Source: Paenibacillus thiaminolyticus
GTDB taxonomy: Bacteria > Bacillota > Bacilli > Paenibacillales > Paenibacillaceae
Assembly: GCF_007066085.1 (NCBI RefSeq)
Contig: NZ_CP041405.1
Span: forward strand, 496,001 to 560,000
Direction of reading: 5' to 3'
DNA length: 64,000 nt
The number at the start of each line of letters is the position of its first letter. The stretch's first letter is position 1. Below are positions 29,197 to 39,155 of the stretch, one piece after another. The notes under the pieces are model-generated. The model was not told the origin of the DNA, ran no database searches, and worked only from the letters and a program-made list of their open reading frames with translations. A program made the position numbers and the translations under genes.

Positions 29197-29499
29197 TTAC
29201 TCGCATTCTTCTTGCTCGCATTCTTCCAGTCTAAGGATATCTTCAAGTTTAAATTGCAGTAGCATCTGTTTTTTAATGACATTACGCAGCATGATTTCAA
29301 CGCTGCGGTTAATCGATAAAATATCGTCTAACTCGGTATGGTGGTCTTTGACAAAACGTTGAATTTTCTCGCCTTCTGCATTAATAATATGGGACAATCC
29401 GATTTCCTCCAGAGCGATAGAGGTAAGAAGCAAGTTAATGGCTTCTTTTCGGTTTAGTGTAATCTCAGGCGTAATATCGGGAACCTTAGGCATGGACAT
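29197..29499 (-). CDS. Small exosporium-family helical protein
   Basis: 100 residues: PDITPEITLNRKEAINLLLT then SIALEEIGLSHIINAEGEKI, a middle SVEIMLRNVIKKQMLLQFKL helix and an acidic Cys-containing tail EECEQEECE. It is the stand-alone version of the N-terminal domain found in the collagen-like protein at 32990-33817. GAGGTGA precedes the ATG. Probably a basal-layer or anchoring component; inference from context. Confidence 0.72.
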   Translation of the reverse strand: MSMPKVPDITPEITLNRKEAINLLLTSIALEEIGLSHIINAEGEKIQRFVKDHHTELDDILSINRSVEIMLRNVIKKQMLLQFKLEDILRLEECEQEECE

Positions 29500-29795
29500 C
29501 AGATTTCACCTCTTTCTTTAATTTCATCCTATGTTTACATGGACACGATTATGTAGATTAGTTTGCCTTTTTGATCCTATGTGTGTGCATAAGCCTTATG
29601 AAGGATGTAATGCTCCCCGTGCGATTCTCTTGTCATTATGGGCGTAAAAGTGCACGGGGCGCCCTTCGCCAAGTGACGGTGAGGACGCCCTCCTTGTAAA
29701 ATTGGACATATCGAGACCCCATGACGTAACGTATCTAAGCAAGCAGGAGGGGGGCGGCAAATCTTGCCGATTTGCCGCTGCTTAAGAGAAAAAAA
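29500..29795. other. Spacer with strong hairpin
   Basis: A perfect 10-bp inverted repeat GCGGCAAATC-TTGCC-GATTTGCCGC at 29754-29778 lies just below the next minus-strand gene. It lacks a T run on either strand. A second, wider inverted repeat pairs CCCCGTGC (29615-29622) with GCACGGGG (29652-29659). Confidence 0.5.
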
Positions 29796-30107
29796 TTACA
29801 AGGTAACGCCGGGTAAGCTAAGTATATTTCCTAATTTTAACTGAAGCAGAATCTCTTTTTTGATGACATCCTGCAGCGTGGTTCTTACACTGTTGTTAAT
29901 GGCAAGGATATTCGAGATGGTTGGTGGAGTACTAGGCGTAACGCCTGGCAGCGTTCCCAGAACGAACTGAAGTTTCTCTGCTTCGGAATTCAAGATGTGG
30001 GCTAGAGCGAGTTCTTCTAACGCGATCGAAGCAAGCAATAAGGATACGGTTTGCCCAGGAGTAATGGAAATCGTCGGTGTAATATTAGGAATGGATGCTT
30101 GGGACAT
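29796..30107 (-). CDS. Small exosporium-family helical protein
   Basis: 103 residues from ATG 30107; the GTG three codons earlier lies inside the GAGGTGAT ribosome binding site. MSQASIPNITPTISITPGQT, then SLLLASIALEELALAHILNS, EAEKLQFVLGTLPGVTP and NSVRTTLQDVIKKEILLQLKL. Nearly the same plan as the N-terminal domain of the plus-strand collagen-like protein 3 kb away. Likely secreted or packaged onto the spore without a signal peptide. Confidence 0.75.
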   Translation of the reverse strand: MSQASIPNITPTISITPGQTVSLLLASIALEELALAHILNSEAEKLQFVLGTLPGVTPSTPPTISNILAINNSVRTTLQDVIKKEILLQLKLGNILSLPGVTL

Positions 30108-30175
30108 GTTGATCACCTCTTTTTTTTTTGACCAAGCGCTGTCATTGAATAATCCAATAAACGATCAGGCTAACT

Positions 30176-30202
30176 TTAGCTTGACGCCATGCAGTCACCT
30201 CC
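30176..30202 (-). other. Four-codon mini-ORF with strong ribosome binding site
   Basis: On the minus strand GGAGGTGA (30202-30195) precedes ATG GCG TCA AGC TAA (30190-30176) at ideal spacing. It lies about 70 bases upstream of the 103-residue gene. May act as a translational leader or be the remnant of another small gene of the cluster. Confidence 0.35.
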
Positions 30203-30368
30203 TGACAGGATGTCAGTTGTTCATTGCTCAGCGCTGTGCCCATGTAATCATATGAGAATTGAGGTCAATTATGACAAAATGATCATGGGGGATGACTGCA
30301 TCTATGAAAGAGGCAGTTCAAAACGTCCGCTTTTGATCACGAAGTGTACCGGCCTTTTGAATACGCAC

Positions 30369-31469
30369 TTAAAAGGGGGGGCTTGCGGATAGTGCGGTTT
30401 CGATTATTTTCTGTGCAAAATACTTTCGGTTATTCAGTAATAAAGGATGCTCGGGGTTATGGAAGGAAGCGATTTCATTGTGCAGTTGGGCTTTCGTCCA
30501 TTGTCCCATCTTATCGTAACAGATACTTAGTTGAAAGTGGGGGATCCATGTCCAGTACTCACGAGCAACCGGACCCAGATAGTGATCCGGCTGGCCAAGC
30601 CGAGTAGCTGTATGGTACCAGTAGATGGCTTTTTCCAGATGATTCGATTCCAGAAAAAATGAACCAAGCCGGCAGCACATTTCCGCTCTAGGGGTATCAT
30701 ACGATAGGGAGTGGAGCAGAGCTTTTACAGACTCCGTATCTTTCCCCAGACTACTGTAGCAATCCGACAAGTTCATGCATGCATGGAAGCAATCCTCTAC
30801 CCATCCTTGCTTCGTCGCAAGAAATTGCTTATAGGCAGCAACTGCTTCTTCGTAGAAGCCATGATCTCTAAGCTCGATGGCAAAATAGTACAAGTCCCTC
30901 GGGCTGAATTCTGCGTTGGCTTGCTTTCGCTTACGGAAAATGAGTAAATTGCGATCGGTTGGCTTTTTTTCTTTGCGGTGTGTAATGGCGATATCGCTCT
31001 GGATCACTGTACCGCTGACGATGAGCGCTTCGTGAACAGCTCCTTCCCATCGGAACCCGCGATCACGTCTTACCAGTCTGTTGCGCCGTAATGTGCATGT
31101 AGGTTTGCCATCCACGTCAAGGGCAAGATGATAAGGCATCATTACCCTGTCTATGTCAACATCCAGTTGTTGCTTAAACACAATGAATTTCTGAAGATCT
31201 TCCTCTTCCAATACATCATCAGCGTCCATCCATAGAATATAATCCTGTGTCGCTTGATCGAAGGAGAAATTGCGCGCTGCAGCGAAATCGTCGATCCACT
31301 CGAAATCATAAATATGCTGCGTATACTTGCGCGCGATTTGCTTCGTGTTGTCCTTAGAACCTGTATCGACGATAATGATTTCGTTCACGATATCCTGAAC
31401 AGATGACAAGCAGCGTTCCAATGTATCCTGCTCATCCTTGACGATCATGCACAGACTTATGGTAACCAC
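30369..31469 (-). CDS. GT2 glycosyltransferase with TPR-like C-terminal half
   Basis: About 366 residues. GT-A core ISLCMIVKDEQDTLERCLSS, IIIVDTGSKDNT, DDFAAARNFSF and the DxD WMDADDV; then helical repeats (RDLYYFAIELRDHGFYEEAV, AIYWYHTATRLGQP) like TPRs. The open frame starts at GTG 31481, overlapping the upstream stop in GTGA; the GTG at 31469 is better spaced from AAGGAG and gives the family's usual start. Paralogue of the genes at 31478 and 43378. Expected to glycosylate spore-surface proteins or glycans in the mother cell cytoplasm. Confidence 0.85.
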   Translation of the reverse strand: MVTISLCMIVKDEQDTLERCLSSVQDIVNEIIIVDTGSKDNTKQIARKYTQHIYDFEWIDDFAAARNFSFDQATQDYILWMDADDVLEEEDLQKFIVFKQQLDVDIDRVMMPYHLALDVDGKPTCTLRRNRLVRRDRGFRWEGAVHEALIVSGTVIQSDIAITHRKEKKPTDRNLLIFRKRKQANAEFSPRDLYYFAIELRDHGFYEEAVAAYKQFLATKQGWVEDCFHACMNLSDCYSSLGKDTESVKALLHSLSYDTPRAEMCCRLGSFFLESNHLEKAIYWYHTATRLGQPDHYLGPVAREYWTWIPHFQLSICYDKMGQWTKAQLHNEIASFHNPEHPLLLNNRKYFAQKIIETALSASPPF

Positions 31470-31477
31470 CGTTTTAC

Positions 31478-32614
31478 TCACTCCTTCGTTCCTGAGTGTT
31501 GTCCGGATTTTTCTAGCCTAGTCAGGGCTTCTGCCGCATGGAAATAATTCGGATACAGTCTCAATGCTTCCTTATACGCTTCTACTGCTGCCTCAAATTT
31601 GCCGAGCTTTTCCAGACAGAGTCCTTTATAATACCAGGCATGAAAGCTGCCAGCGCCTTTCAGCGTCAAGTGCTGGATGTTGTCTTCCCCCAGAAGGAGA
31701 CATTGTTCGAATACATCCAGGGCCAATGAATGCAGGTTGCTTAGATATAACGCTACGCCTTTATAAAAATACAGGTCGACATAATCAGGATACATTATGA
31801 TTGCTTTGTCGATAGCGGCAGGAATTCCGTCTATACTCCCCAAAGAAATAAGGCATGAGTATTTCAACTTGTATAACAAGGAAGGAGGAAGTTTATCTTT
31901 CCTCAAAAAGCGGGCGATGGATAAATTCACAAACTCATAGGCTTGTTTATATTTTTCAAGTCTGTAATATTCGCTAGCCAGATGGTATTCTGTCCAAGGA
32001 TTATTGTTATCCAGCGTTAACTCGTGCAGCAGCATATGCAGATTGCGTTCACTCTTTTGCTTGGCTATCGTGTGTGATTGGAGGTATCCGTAATGGTGGA
32101 TGGTCAGACCATCATGCTGCTTGATCTTCTTGAGTGCACGCTCACCCGCGAAAATCTCTTCAACATTCAACGCTTCATGAATATGATACAGAAACCGCAA
32201 GCCTATCCCGTTACGGAACAAACGGGGATGGGCTATATGGTACGTCTCGTTCGGATCGGGTGATTCCCCCATATAGTTAACCAGATGAACGTTTAATATA
32301 TGTTCAGTTTCTTCGGCTAACTTTTCTTTCCAACAGGATTCTGCAGACACCTCCAGTACTTCATCTCCATCCATCCACAGAATCCATTCGCCGCTGGCTT
32401 GATCAAGACTATAATTGCGCGCCTCTGCAAAATGGTTATTCCATTGAAATGGATACACTTTGGCTCCTGCGGCTTTACATATGCTAATCGTTTGATCCGT
32501 CGAGCCCGTATCAACAACAATCATTTCATCTACGAATGGTTGTACGCTTGCCAGACAGCGCTCGATGTTCTCTTCCTCATTTTTGACAATCATACATAGG
32601 GAAACCTTAGGCAA
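31478..32614 (-). CDS. GT2 glycosyltransferase with TPR repeats
   Basis: About 378 residues. GT-A core VSLCMIVKNEEENIERCL, MIVVDTGSTDQT, FAEARNYSLDQASG and WMDGDEV; C-terminal TPRs are clear (AAVEAYKEALRLYPNYFHAA). Start placed at TTG 32614 (AAGGAG 9 bases upstream); the ATG three codons before it abuts the site. Overlaps the next gene by 4 bases or nearly so. SunS-like peptide glycosyltransferases share this fold and repeat arrangement, so protein O- or S-glycosylation is possible. Confidence 0.85.
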   Translation of the reverse strand: MPKVSLCMIVKNEEENIERCLASVQPFVDEMIVVDTGSTDQTISICKAAGAKVYPFQWNNHFAEARNYSLDQASGEWILWMDGDEVLEVSAESCWKEKLAEETEHILNVHLVNYMGESPDPNETYHIAHPRLFRNGIGLRFLYHIHEALNVEEIFAGERALKKIKQHDGLTIHHYGYLQSHTIAKQKSERNLHMLLHELTLDNNNPWTEYHLASEYYRLEKYKQAYEFVNLSIARFLRKDKLPPSLLYKLKYSCLISLGSIDGIPAAIDKAIIMYPDYVDLYFYKGVALYLSNLHSLALDVFEQCLLLGEDNIQHLTLKGAGSFHAWYYKGLCLEKLGKFEAAVEAYKEALRLYPNYFHAAEALTRLEKSGQHSGTKE

Positions 32615-32989
32615 TATAAACATCTCCTTCTATGTGCAATTGGAAAAAAAGCAATTGATGTCTCATTATGTATTCTGAAAATGATTCAATTATGATCATT
32701 ATGATAAAAGAACTGTTTCCTTTCCCTGCTGTTCTTACATATGGCGTAGAGGTCTTGCCAACGATTATACCTATCGAAAGGGTACTGGCTATGATTCTAA
32801 GTAGAAGAAAGAAGAAGTGTAATCCACTCATGACTGAAGTCACGAGTGTTTTCTTACATAAGATAAGAAAGGGTTAAGGTATTATAAGCATTTGTATTAT
32901 TTTTCATCATTACAATGGACAAAGTTTTTGTCGCAGCATATGGTATACCGTAGCAAGTTAGCACTGAAAATTGAGGAGGAATGAATACG
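32615..32989. other. Divergent promoter region with hairpin
   Basis: It separates the minus-strand GT2 operon from the plus-strand collagen-like gene. A 24-bp near-palindrome CACTCATGACTGAAGTCACGAGTG (split: CACTCATGACT and GAAGTCACGAGTG) at about 32825-32848 is followed by TTTTCTT and can act as a terminator or regulatory stem. No gene seen. Confidence 0.5.
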
Positions 32990-33817
32990 ATGTCACAAGC
33001 AAATATCCCTAATATTACGCCTATTGTTACCCTTTCAAGGGAAGAAGCCCTCAATCTTTTATTGGCCTCGGTAGCCATTGAAGAGTTAGGGCTTGCACAC
33101 ATTATCAATGCCGAAGCGGAAAAACTCCAGTTTGCGATCGGTACGCTGCCAGGACTTTCGGTTCCTGCGACCATCAGTGATTTGCTTGCTGTTAATTCAA
33201 GTGTAAATACCACCATGCAAAGTCTAATTCGAAATGAACTGCTCCTCCAAACGAAACTGGAAAACATTTTAGCCACTCCTTCTGTAACAGCTGCAACCGG
33301 ACTGACCGGTCCGACAGGCCCAACGGGAGCTACAGGTGCCACAGGAGCTATAGGTGCCACAGGAGCTACGGGTGCCACAGGAGTCTCAGGCCCCGTGCTT
33401 ACAGCCAACAACATAAAGGTAGGAAGCTTCATTCAGCGAGTAATTACACCAGGGTCGCCCTATATATTTGATACAATTATAGTTAGCAATGGGGCCGGTA
33501 TTACATTCATACCTGGAACAGCGGATATCAATCTGAGACCGAACAGCATCTATTGGATCGAAAGCTATCTAGAAGGGGCTGAGACGCCAACTGGTGGTAT
33601 CGGATATGCACTTCGCCTGAACGGGGTTTCTCTCTTTGGGAGTCATGTCGGCAATGCGGGCGCTGTTGGGGTCGATGAACAGCTCTCCGGAGCATACATT
33701 CTGAACACAGGAGCAGGCGTCAATGTGCTTCAGATGTTCAATGATAATAATACAAGTACTACGACGGCTAGTAACGGTACAATCGGCGCTTCATTGACAA
33801 TTATGCAGATTGGCTAG
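32990..33817 (+). CDS. Collagen-like exosporium protein with helical anchor domain and BclA-type head
   Basis: 275 residues from ATG 32990, 10 bases after GAGGAGG; the ATG three codons earlier abuts the site. Residues 1-105 are the helical domain shared with the small proteins nearby ([33 protein letters not shown]). Then about 12 collagen triplets rich in G-A-T, then a 135-residue C1q/TNF-like head ([38 protein letters not shown]). This is the classical BclA order with the N-terminal domain as presumed exosporium anchor. Thr-rich triplets are candidate glycosylation sites. Confidence 0.88.
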   Translation: MSQANIPNITPIVTLSREEALNLLLASVAIEELGLAHIINAEAEKLQFAIGTLPGLSVPATISDLLAVNSSVNTTMQSLIRNELLLQTKLENILATPSVTAATGLTGPTGPTGATGATGAIGATGATGATGVSGPVLTANNIKVGSFIQRVITPGSPYIFDTIIVSNGAGITFIPGTADINLRPNSIYWIESYLEGAETPTGGIGYALRLNGVSLFGSHVGNAGAVGVDEQLSGAYILNTGAGVNVLQMFNDNNTSTTTASNGTIGASLTIMQIG

Positions 33818-33851
33818 CCAAATCAGCTTTGTTGATCGAGTAAAGAACAGT

Positions 33852-35315
33852 TTATGAGTTTGCCCGAGCTGCTTTTAGGGCGCGAATTTCGCTCAAAACC
33901 GCTTCATAATATAACTCATCGTGATAATGCTCGCTGAAAATCTCCTCGAACCGTTCTGTATCGGTACTGTAACGATAGGTCATAATCCCTCTGTACCAAG
34001 GGAGAATGTAATTGAAGAGCGACCGTTTTTTCTCTGCGCGGACATCGTCCTCTGTCAGTCCCTTTCCGATAAAAAAAGTGAGAATCGACTGGTAGCTGCG
34101 AAATACGATTTCACCAAAATTGTAACCGCTCGGCTGGTTATTTCCAAACTGGAATATACTCCTGTTCACGATGCAAAACTTGGGGTTGTTCATTAATATC
34201 GCATATTGCAAATACGCTTGGTTAAAGCAGGAGTCGATAAATTTAGTCGGCTCCTCAACGCGCTCCAAATCCTCTTTGCGCACAATCATACCTGAAATAA
34301 AGGTGGACATGATGGACGATGCATTGAGAAACGCTGACGCACCTTCAGCTGTATAAACACGACGATCATTGTTATGAACATGAATATGAATAATTCCACA
34401 ATCACGATGGTTGTTTACGACCTCGATCAGAGGCATCAGCGTACCTTCCAGATAATAATCGTCATCACCCTGCATCTTGATGAACGTTCCTTGAGCTTGA
34501 CGCATAACGTGGTAAATATTTCGGTCAGCGCCTATATTTTCACTATTACGAGAATACTTCAAACAAGGGTAGAGGGCAGCATAACGGTTAATAACCTGTG
34601 GTGTATCGTCAGTGGAGGCATTATCCGAGACAATGACCTCCACGGGGGCATCTTTCGTTAATTGGGAGAATATTGATTTCAGACAACAGTCTAAATCGGA
34701 CGCCCGGTTATAGGTAGGGATGCATATGGATAGGAGGGGAGAAAGCTGCTGCTCCGGCATTGCTACATCGACCCATTTATCCAGTGCTGGTTCATAAATC
34801 TGCATGATACGAGCGGGTGCGCCGCCGACCACACACTGCTCCGGGACATCATGCTTAACCACACTGCCTGGCTGCACGATACTATCACGGCCTATCCGAA
34901 TGTTGCCGACAATGACGGTCCCAGTGCCAATACGGACGCGTTCCCCGATAGAAACCTCGCCTCTCGCTTCGATCAGTCCTTGCGCAGCGACTGGTTTTCC
35001 TGTTTGACGATATTCATGGTCTGTATCCGATATAAACACACGATGCCCGATGATTACACCCTTTTCAAGTTCAATCCGGTTTAAGGCGGATATAATAAGG
35101 CCCTCATCGCATTGGCAGCCGTCGCCAATGATGATTTTAGGCTTCTGTCCCACCCCTGGAGAGATAATATTCAACCAGTAATTCCCGCGAATAGATACAT
35201 CTCTGCCAATGGATATTTCTTCGGGATAGTAGAACTGTCCGCCAACTTCAAGACATGAATTCTCCCCATAGCTATAGAAGGTAGAAGTGGTTTGCGTATC
35301 GATTGATAACGACAT
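33852..35315 (-). CDS. Bifunctional hexapeptide acyltransferase / GT2 glycosyltransferase
   Basis: 487 residues. Residues about 15-175 are a left-handed beta-helix acyltransferase (IGRDVSIRGNYWLNI, IGHRVFISDTDHEY, VRIGTGTVIVGNIRIGRDS, GGAPARIMQIYEP). From about 195 a GT2 domain follows (LLSICIPTYNRASDLDCCLK, VIVSDNASTDDT, KMQGDDDYY). Such a single polypeptide could both transfer a sugar and acylate it. Encoded 21 bases after a paralogue in the same operon. GAGGAG precedes the ATG. Confidence 0.87.
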   Translation of the reverse strand: MSLSIDTQTTSTFYSYGENSCLEVGGQFYYPEEISIGRDVSIRGNYWLNIISPGVGQKPKIIIGDGCQCDEGLIISALNRIELEKGVIIGHRVFISDTDHEYRQTGKPVAAQGLIEARGEVSIGERVRIGTGTVIVGNIRIGRDSIVQPGSVVKHDVPEQCVVGGAPARIMQIYEPALDKWVDVAMPEQQLSPLLSICIPTYNRASDLDCCLKSIFSQLTKDAPVEVIVSDNASTDDTPQVINRYAALYPCLKYSRNSENIGADRNIYHVMRQAQGTFIKMQGDDDYYLEGTLMPLIEVVNNHRDCGIIHIHVHNNDRRVYTAEGASAFLNASSIMSTFISGMIVRKEDLERVEEPTKFIDSCFNQAYLQYAILMNNPKFCIVNRSIFQFGNNQPSGYNFGEIVFRSYQSILTFFIGKGLTEDDVRAEKKRSLFNYILPWYRGIMTYRYSTDTERFEEIFSEHYHDELYYEAVLSEIRALKAARANS

Positions 35316-35336
35316 GGAACTTCTCCTCTCTTAAAC

Positions 35337-36821
35337 TTAAGGTTGCAGTTTTCGAATGGACGTAATAATGGCCAAAGCTTCTTCATAATAAGGCTCATCA
35401 TGATAATGCTCCTTATAAATTTCCTCGAAATGATCCGTATTCGCGATCATCTTTGTCTCGTTAATTTGTTTGAACCACGGGATCGCATACTCGTAGAGAG
35501 TTCGTCTTTTCTCTTTCCGAATGTCATCAAGCGTCAAACCCCTACCCAGAAAATGTTGCAGAATGGACTGGTAGCTGCGGAATACTACTTCGCCAAAATT
35601 ATAATCATCCGAAGAAAGACCTGCATAAGTGAACATGCTGCAGTTCATGATACAGAATAGTGGATTCTTCTCCAGAATCGCATATTGGAGGTAAAGCTGA
35701 TTGAAAGAGGAGTGAAGAAACAAAGCGGGCTCTTCAATTTGATTAAGATCAACACGGCGCATAATGATAGAGGTGATGAAGGTCGCATAGATGGATGTTG
35801 CATCGAGGTATGCGCTCATACCGACATCTGTCCATATCCTTCCGTCGCCATTTCTTACGAAGATTTGAACGATTCCGCAATCTGCATGGCTGTGCAGAAC
35901 ATGAAGCAGTGGCAGCAAGGTGCCGTCTACATAGAAATCATCATCTCCCTGTAATTTAATAAATTTACCTTGGGCGAGAGTCATAACCTGAAATATATTG
36001 GGATCTGCACCGATGTTCTTGTCGTTGCGCACGATCCTCATATTTGAATAGCGAGAAGCATAACGATTGGCAACTTCAGCTGTTTCATCGGTTGAGGCAT
36101 TGTCCGACACGATGACTTCAATTAATTCGTTGTTCCCGATTTGCGAGTAGATCGATTCCAGGCAGTGTTCGAGATGAGGTGCGCGGTTAAACGTCGGAAT
36201 GCATATGGATAGCAGCGGATGATAGCGGCGCGCGGTGAGGATTTCTCGTACCTGCTCCTCTCCCGAGACAGGGACCCAACGGCCTGAAGACACTTCATAT
36301 GCCTCCGCTACAACAGCTGGATTCCCCGCTACGACGCAATAATCTGGCACATCATTCAAGACAACACTATTCGGTCTTACCACACTGCCGAAGCCAATGC
36401 GTACATCACCCAGAACCATGGCATTCGCACCAATCCAAGCACCTTCACAAATAATAACCCGGCCTTCTTGAGGGGAGGCATCCTTATTCGGAATAGGGAA
36501 CCCTGTTGCCGGATGTACATCCATATTGATCTGGTCGCTGATATAAACGTAGGGACCGATTAGCACGTTTCGGTCCAATATAACGCTGTTCTTAGCATTG
36601 ATCGTCAATCCAGGGTTGATCTGGCAGCCATCCCCGATCATAATGGCAGGGGAATGAGGCGGGCAGGCAGCAGCATTAAAAATGTAAGGCCGACGAATAA
36701 AAACATGGTGTCCCACAGCCATACACTCAGGCGTATCGAAGATGCCTCCACTTTGAATATACGTATGGCTCCCGAACTGTTGAAATCGAGCGGCCAGTTC
36801 AGACGTGATGTACATCGTCAT
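35337..36821 (-). CDS. Bifunctional hexapeptide acyltransferase / GT2 glycosyltransferase, paralogue
   Basis: About 494 residues from the ATG at 36821 (AAGGAAGG just upstream). Same two-domain plan as the next gene: beta helix (VGHHVFIRRPYIFNA, LIGPYVYISDQINMD, VLGDVRIGFGSVVRPNSVVL, AGNPAVVAEAYEV) then GT2 (LLSICIPTFNRAPHLEHCLE, VIVSDNASTDETAEV, KLQGDDDFYVDGTLL). The two have diverged but align throughout, including the C-terminal FRSYQSIL segment, so this is a tandem duplication with probably different acceptor choice. Divergent from the CDP-sugar operon. Confidence 0.87.
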   Translation of the reverse strand: MTMYITSELAARFQQFGSHTYIQSGGIFDTPECMAVGHHVFIRRPYIFNAAACPPHSPAIMIGDGCQINPGLTINAKNSVILDRNVLIGPYVYISDQINMDVHPATGFPIPNKDASPQEGRVIICEGAWIGANAMVLGDVRIGFGSVVRPNSVVLNDVPDYCVVAGNPAVVAEAYEVSSGRWVPVSGEEQVREILTARRYHPLLSICIPTFNRAPHLEHCLESIYSQIGNNELIEVIVSDNASTDETAEVANRYASRYSNMRIVRNDKNIGADPNIFQVMTLAQGKFIKLQGDDDFYVDGTLLPLLHVLHSHADCGIVQIFVRNGDGRIWTDVGMSAYLDATSIYATFITSIIMRRVDLNQIEEPALFLHSSFNQLYLQYAILEKNPLFCIMNCSMFTYAGLSSDDYNFGEVVFRSYQSILQHFLGRGLTLDDIRKEKRRTLYEYAIPWFKQINETKMIANTDHFEEIYKEHYHDEPYYEEALAIITSIRKLQP

Positions 36822-37049
36822 TACGCCTTCCTTCCTAATCATAAAATAAAAAATCCGAGTTCAAAAGGTCGGTTTTCTTTGCCTCCATATATCCATCATA
36901 ATAAGGCGCAATCTCAAATATGTATCCATGTTCTCAAAACAGGTTAATTATTAACAAATCGAGCATATATCTAAATTATGAACTTGCCTGTGATGACATA
37001 GGCTGATCAGTTCAAGGCAGCAAGGTAAGGATTGGAGGGTTCTATAACG

Positions 37050-38375
37050 ATGACATTGTCTGAGCATATGCTTAGGGAACAAATTTTGCAGTTATCGGCA
37101 GCTTTTTATGCGGAAAAGTGGAAAAAGAAGCCACACCGCCCTGGTATAGATTACATTCACGTCAGCGGTAAGGTGTTTGATCATGAGGAGGTCGCGAATT
37201 TAGTTGATGCTTCCCTTGACTTCTGTTTAACTACCGACCATTATGCGCGTCAGTTCGAGCGCGAGTTCGCCAAGTTTATGGGTTCAAGATATGCACTGCT
37301 GACGAATTCGGGTTCAAGCGCTAACCTGCTGGCCTTAGCTTCACTCACTTCTCCCCAGCTTGGCGAGCGCCGGCTTCAACCTGGAGATGAGGTGATTACG
37401 GTAGCTGCCGGATTTCCTACCACGGTGAATCCGATTCTTCAATATGGGTTGGTGCCCGTTTTTCTGGATGTGCACATTCCCACGTATAATATCGATACGA
37501 CGCATCTGGAAGCAGCGATCAGCCGTAAAACCAAAGCGATTGTCATCGCGCATACGCTTGGCAATTCATTTCGCCTCGATGAAGTCAAACGGCTCGCCGA
37601 TGCATTTGGCTTGTGGCTGATAGAAGATATATGCGATGCCATTGGTACTATGTATAACGGGAAACCGGTTGGATCATTCGGGGATTTGGCGACAGTCAGC
37701 TTCTATCCGGCGCATCATATTACGATGGGCGAGGGGGGAGCTGTGTTGACCTCTTCTCCGAGACTGAAGAAAATTGTTGAATCGTTCCGCGATTGGGGAA
37801 GAGATTGCTGGTGTGAGCCCGGAAAAGATAACACTTGCGGCAAACGATTCGATTGGAAGCTCGGGGAGCTCCCGGAAGGCTACGATCATAAATATACGTA
37901 CAGCCATATTGGTTACAACTTAAAAGCTACGGACATGCAAGCGGCGGTTGGAGTCGCACAATTGAAGAAGCTGCCAGGGTTCATTGCCAAACGGAAGCAA
38001 AATTTCACTTTTCTGAAAAAGGCGTTGAAGCCTTTGGAGGATATGCTAATCCTACCCGAGGCTACCGAAGGAAGCGACCCGAGCTGGTTCGGTTTTCCGA
38101 TTACGTTACGTGAAGAGGCGCCTATATCGCGGGGCGAGCTTGTTCAGGGGTTAGAGAAGAATCGTATCGGCACCCGGCTGTTATTTGCCGGGAACTTGTT
38201 GCGTCAGCCTGCTTACGCTAACATACACTGCCGTATCGTCGGCGAACTGCGAAATACGGATCGGATCATGAATCAAACATTTTGGGTTGGTGTGTATCCA
38301 GGACTTACCGAGGAAATGCTGCAACATACGGCTAATGTGCTTCATCAGCTTCTAAGGAGGAGTTGTCCGTCATGA
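37050..38375 (+). CDS. rfbH: CDP-4-dehydro-6-deoxyglucose 3-dehydrase (E1)
   Basis: 441 residues from ATG 37050, 10 bases after GGAGGG. DegT-fold enzyme with the two marks of E1/RfbH rather than an aminotransferase: the PLP lysine is replaced by His in [14 protein letters not shown], and the iron-sulphur cysteines are present in [18 protein letters not shown]. It removes the C3 hydroxyl of CDP-6-deoxy-4-ketoglucose using PMP and electrons from a reductase (E3, DdhD/AscD), which is not encoded here. First gene of a four-gene operon for a CDP-3,6-dideoxyhexose. Confidence 0.92.
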   Translation: MTLSEHMLREQILQLSAAFYAEKWKKKPHRPGIDYIHVSGKVFDHEEVANLVDASLDFCLTTDHYARQFEREFAKFMGSRYALLTNSGSSANLLALASLTSPQLGERRLQPGDEVITVAAGFPTTVNPILQYGLVPVFLDVHIPTYNIDTTHLEAAISRKTKAIVIAHTLGNSFRLDEVKRLADAFGLWLIEDICDAIGTMYNGKPVGSFGDLATVSFYPAHHITMGEGGAVLTSSPRLKKIVESFRDWGRDCWCEPGKDNTCGKRFDWKLGELPEGYDHKYTYSHIGYNLKATDMQAAVGVAQLKKLPGFIAKRKQNFTFLKKALKPLEDMLILPEATEGSDPSWFGFPITLREEAPISRGELVQGLEKNRIGTRLLFAGNLLRQPAYANIHCRIVGELRNTDRIMNQTFWVGVYPGLTEEMLQHTANVLHQLLRRSCPS

Positions 38376-39151
38376 AAGTGGTTATTTTGGCCGGAGGTTA
38401 CGGAACAAGGATCAGTGAAGAGACGCATTTGAAGCCGAAACCGATGGTAGAGATTGGTGACAAACCTATTTTGTGGCATATTATGGATATATACTCGCGG
38501 TATGGATTTCATGAATTTATCATTTGCCTGGGATATAAGGGAAATGTGATTAAGAAGTATTTTGCTCATTATTATTTATTCAGCTCGGATGTGACATTCG
38601 ATTTCGGCGGACAAACGAATGAGTTCACCGTCCATAATCGGTATTTTGACCCGTGGAAAGTGACTTTAGTGGATACAGGTCAAGATACGATGACAGGCGG
38701 GAGATTGAAGAGGGTTCAGAAATACTTGGATAATAAACCATTTATGCTCACTTATGGCGATGGGCTTGCTGATTTGGACATCGGTAAACTGGTCGAATTT
38801 CATCAATCTCACGGGAAATGGGCGACGATTACGGCAACACAGCCGATGGGGCGGTTCGGAGCTTTGCAAATGATGGACGATCATCAGGTGCTTGGCTTCA
38901 AAGAAAAACCCCAAGGGGATGGCGGTTGGATCAACAGCGGTTTTTTTGTTTTGCAGCCGGAGGTGTTGGCCTTTATTGAAGGGGACTCAACGGCTTGGGA
39001 GAAAGAGCCGCTAGAATCATTGGCTAAGTCCGGTCAGCTGATGGCTTACAGGCACACAGGTTTCTGGCATCCTATGGATACGCTTCGCGACCAAAACTAT
39101 TTGGAGAACCTATGGAAAACGGGCGAAGCTCCTTGGAAAGGGAAGGGATGA
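38372..39151 (+). CDS. rfbF: Glucose-1-phosphate cytidylyltransferase
   Basis: 259 residues from ATG 38372 (AAGGAGG upstream), overlapping rfbH by 4 bases. Nucleotidyltransferase signature [14 protein letters not shown], then [29 protein letters not shown] for metal binding and [13 protein letters not shown]. These segments match CTP:glucose-1-phosphate cytidylyltransferases rather than RmlA. It makes CDP-glucose, the entry step of the pathway. Confidence 0.92.
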   Translation: MKVVILAGGYGTRISEETHLKPKPMVEIGDKPILWHIMDIYSRYGFHEFIICLGYKGNVIKKYFAHYYLFSSDVTFDFGGQTNEFTVHNRYFDPWKVTLVDTGQDTMTGGRLKRVQKYLDNKPFMLTYGDGLADLDIGKLVEFHQSHGKWATITATQPMGRFGALQMMDDHQVLGFKEKPQGDGGWINSGFFVLQPEVLAFIEGDSTAWEKEPLESLAKSGQLMAYRHTGFWHPMDTLRDQNYLENLWKTGEAPWKGKG

Positions 39152-39155
39152 ATTG

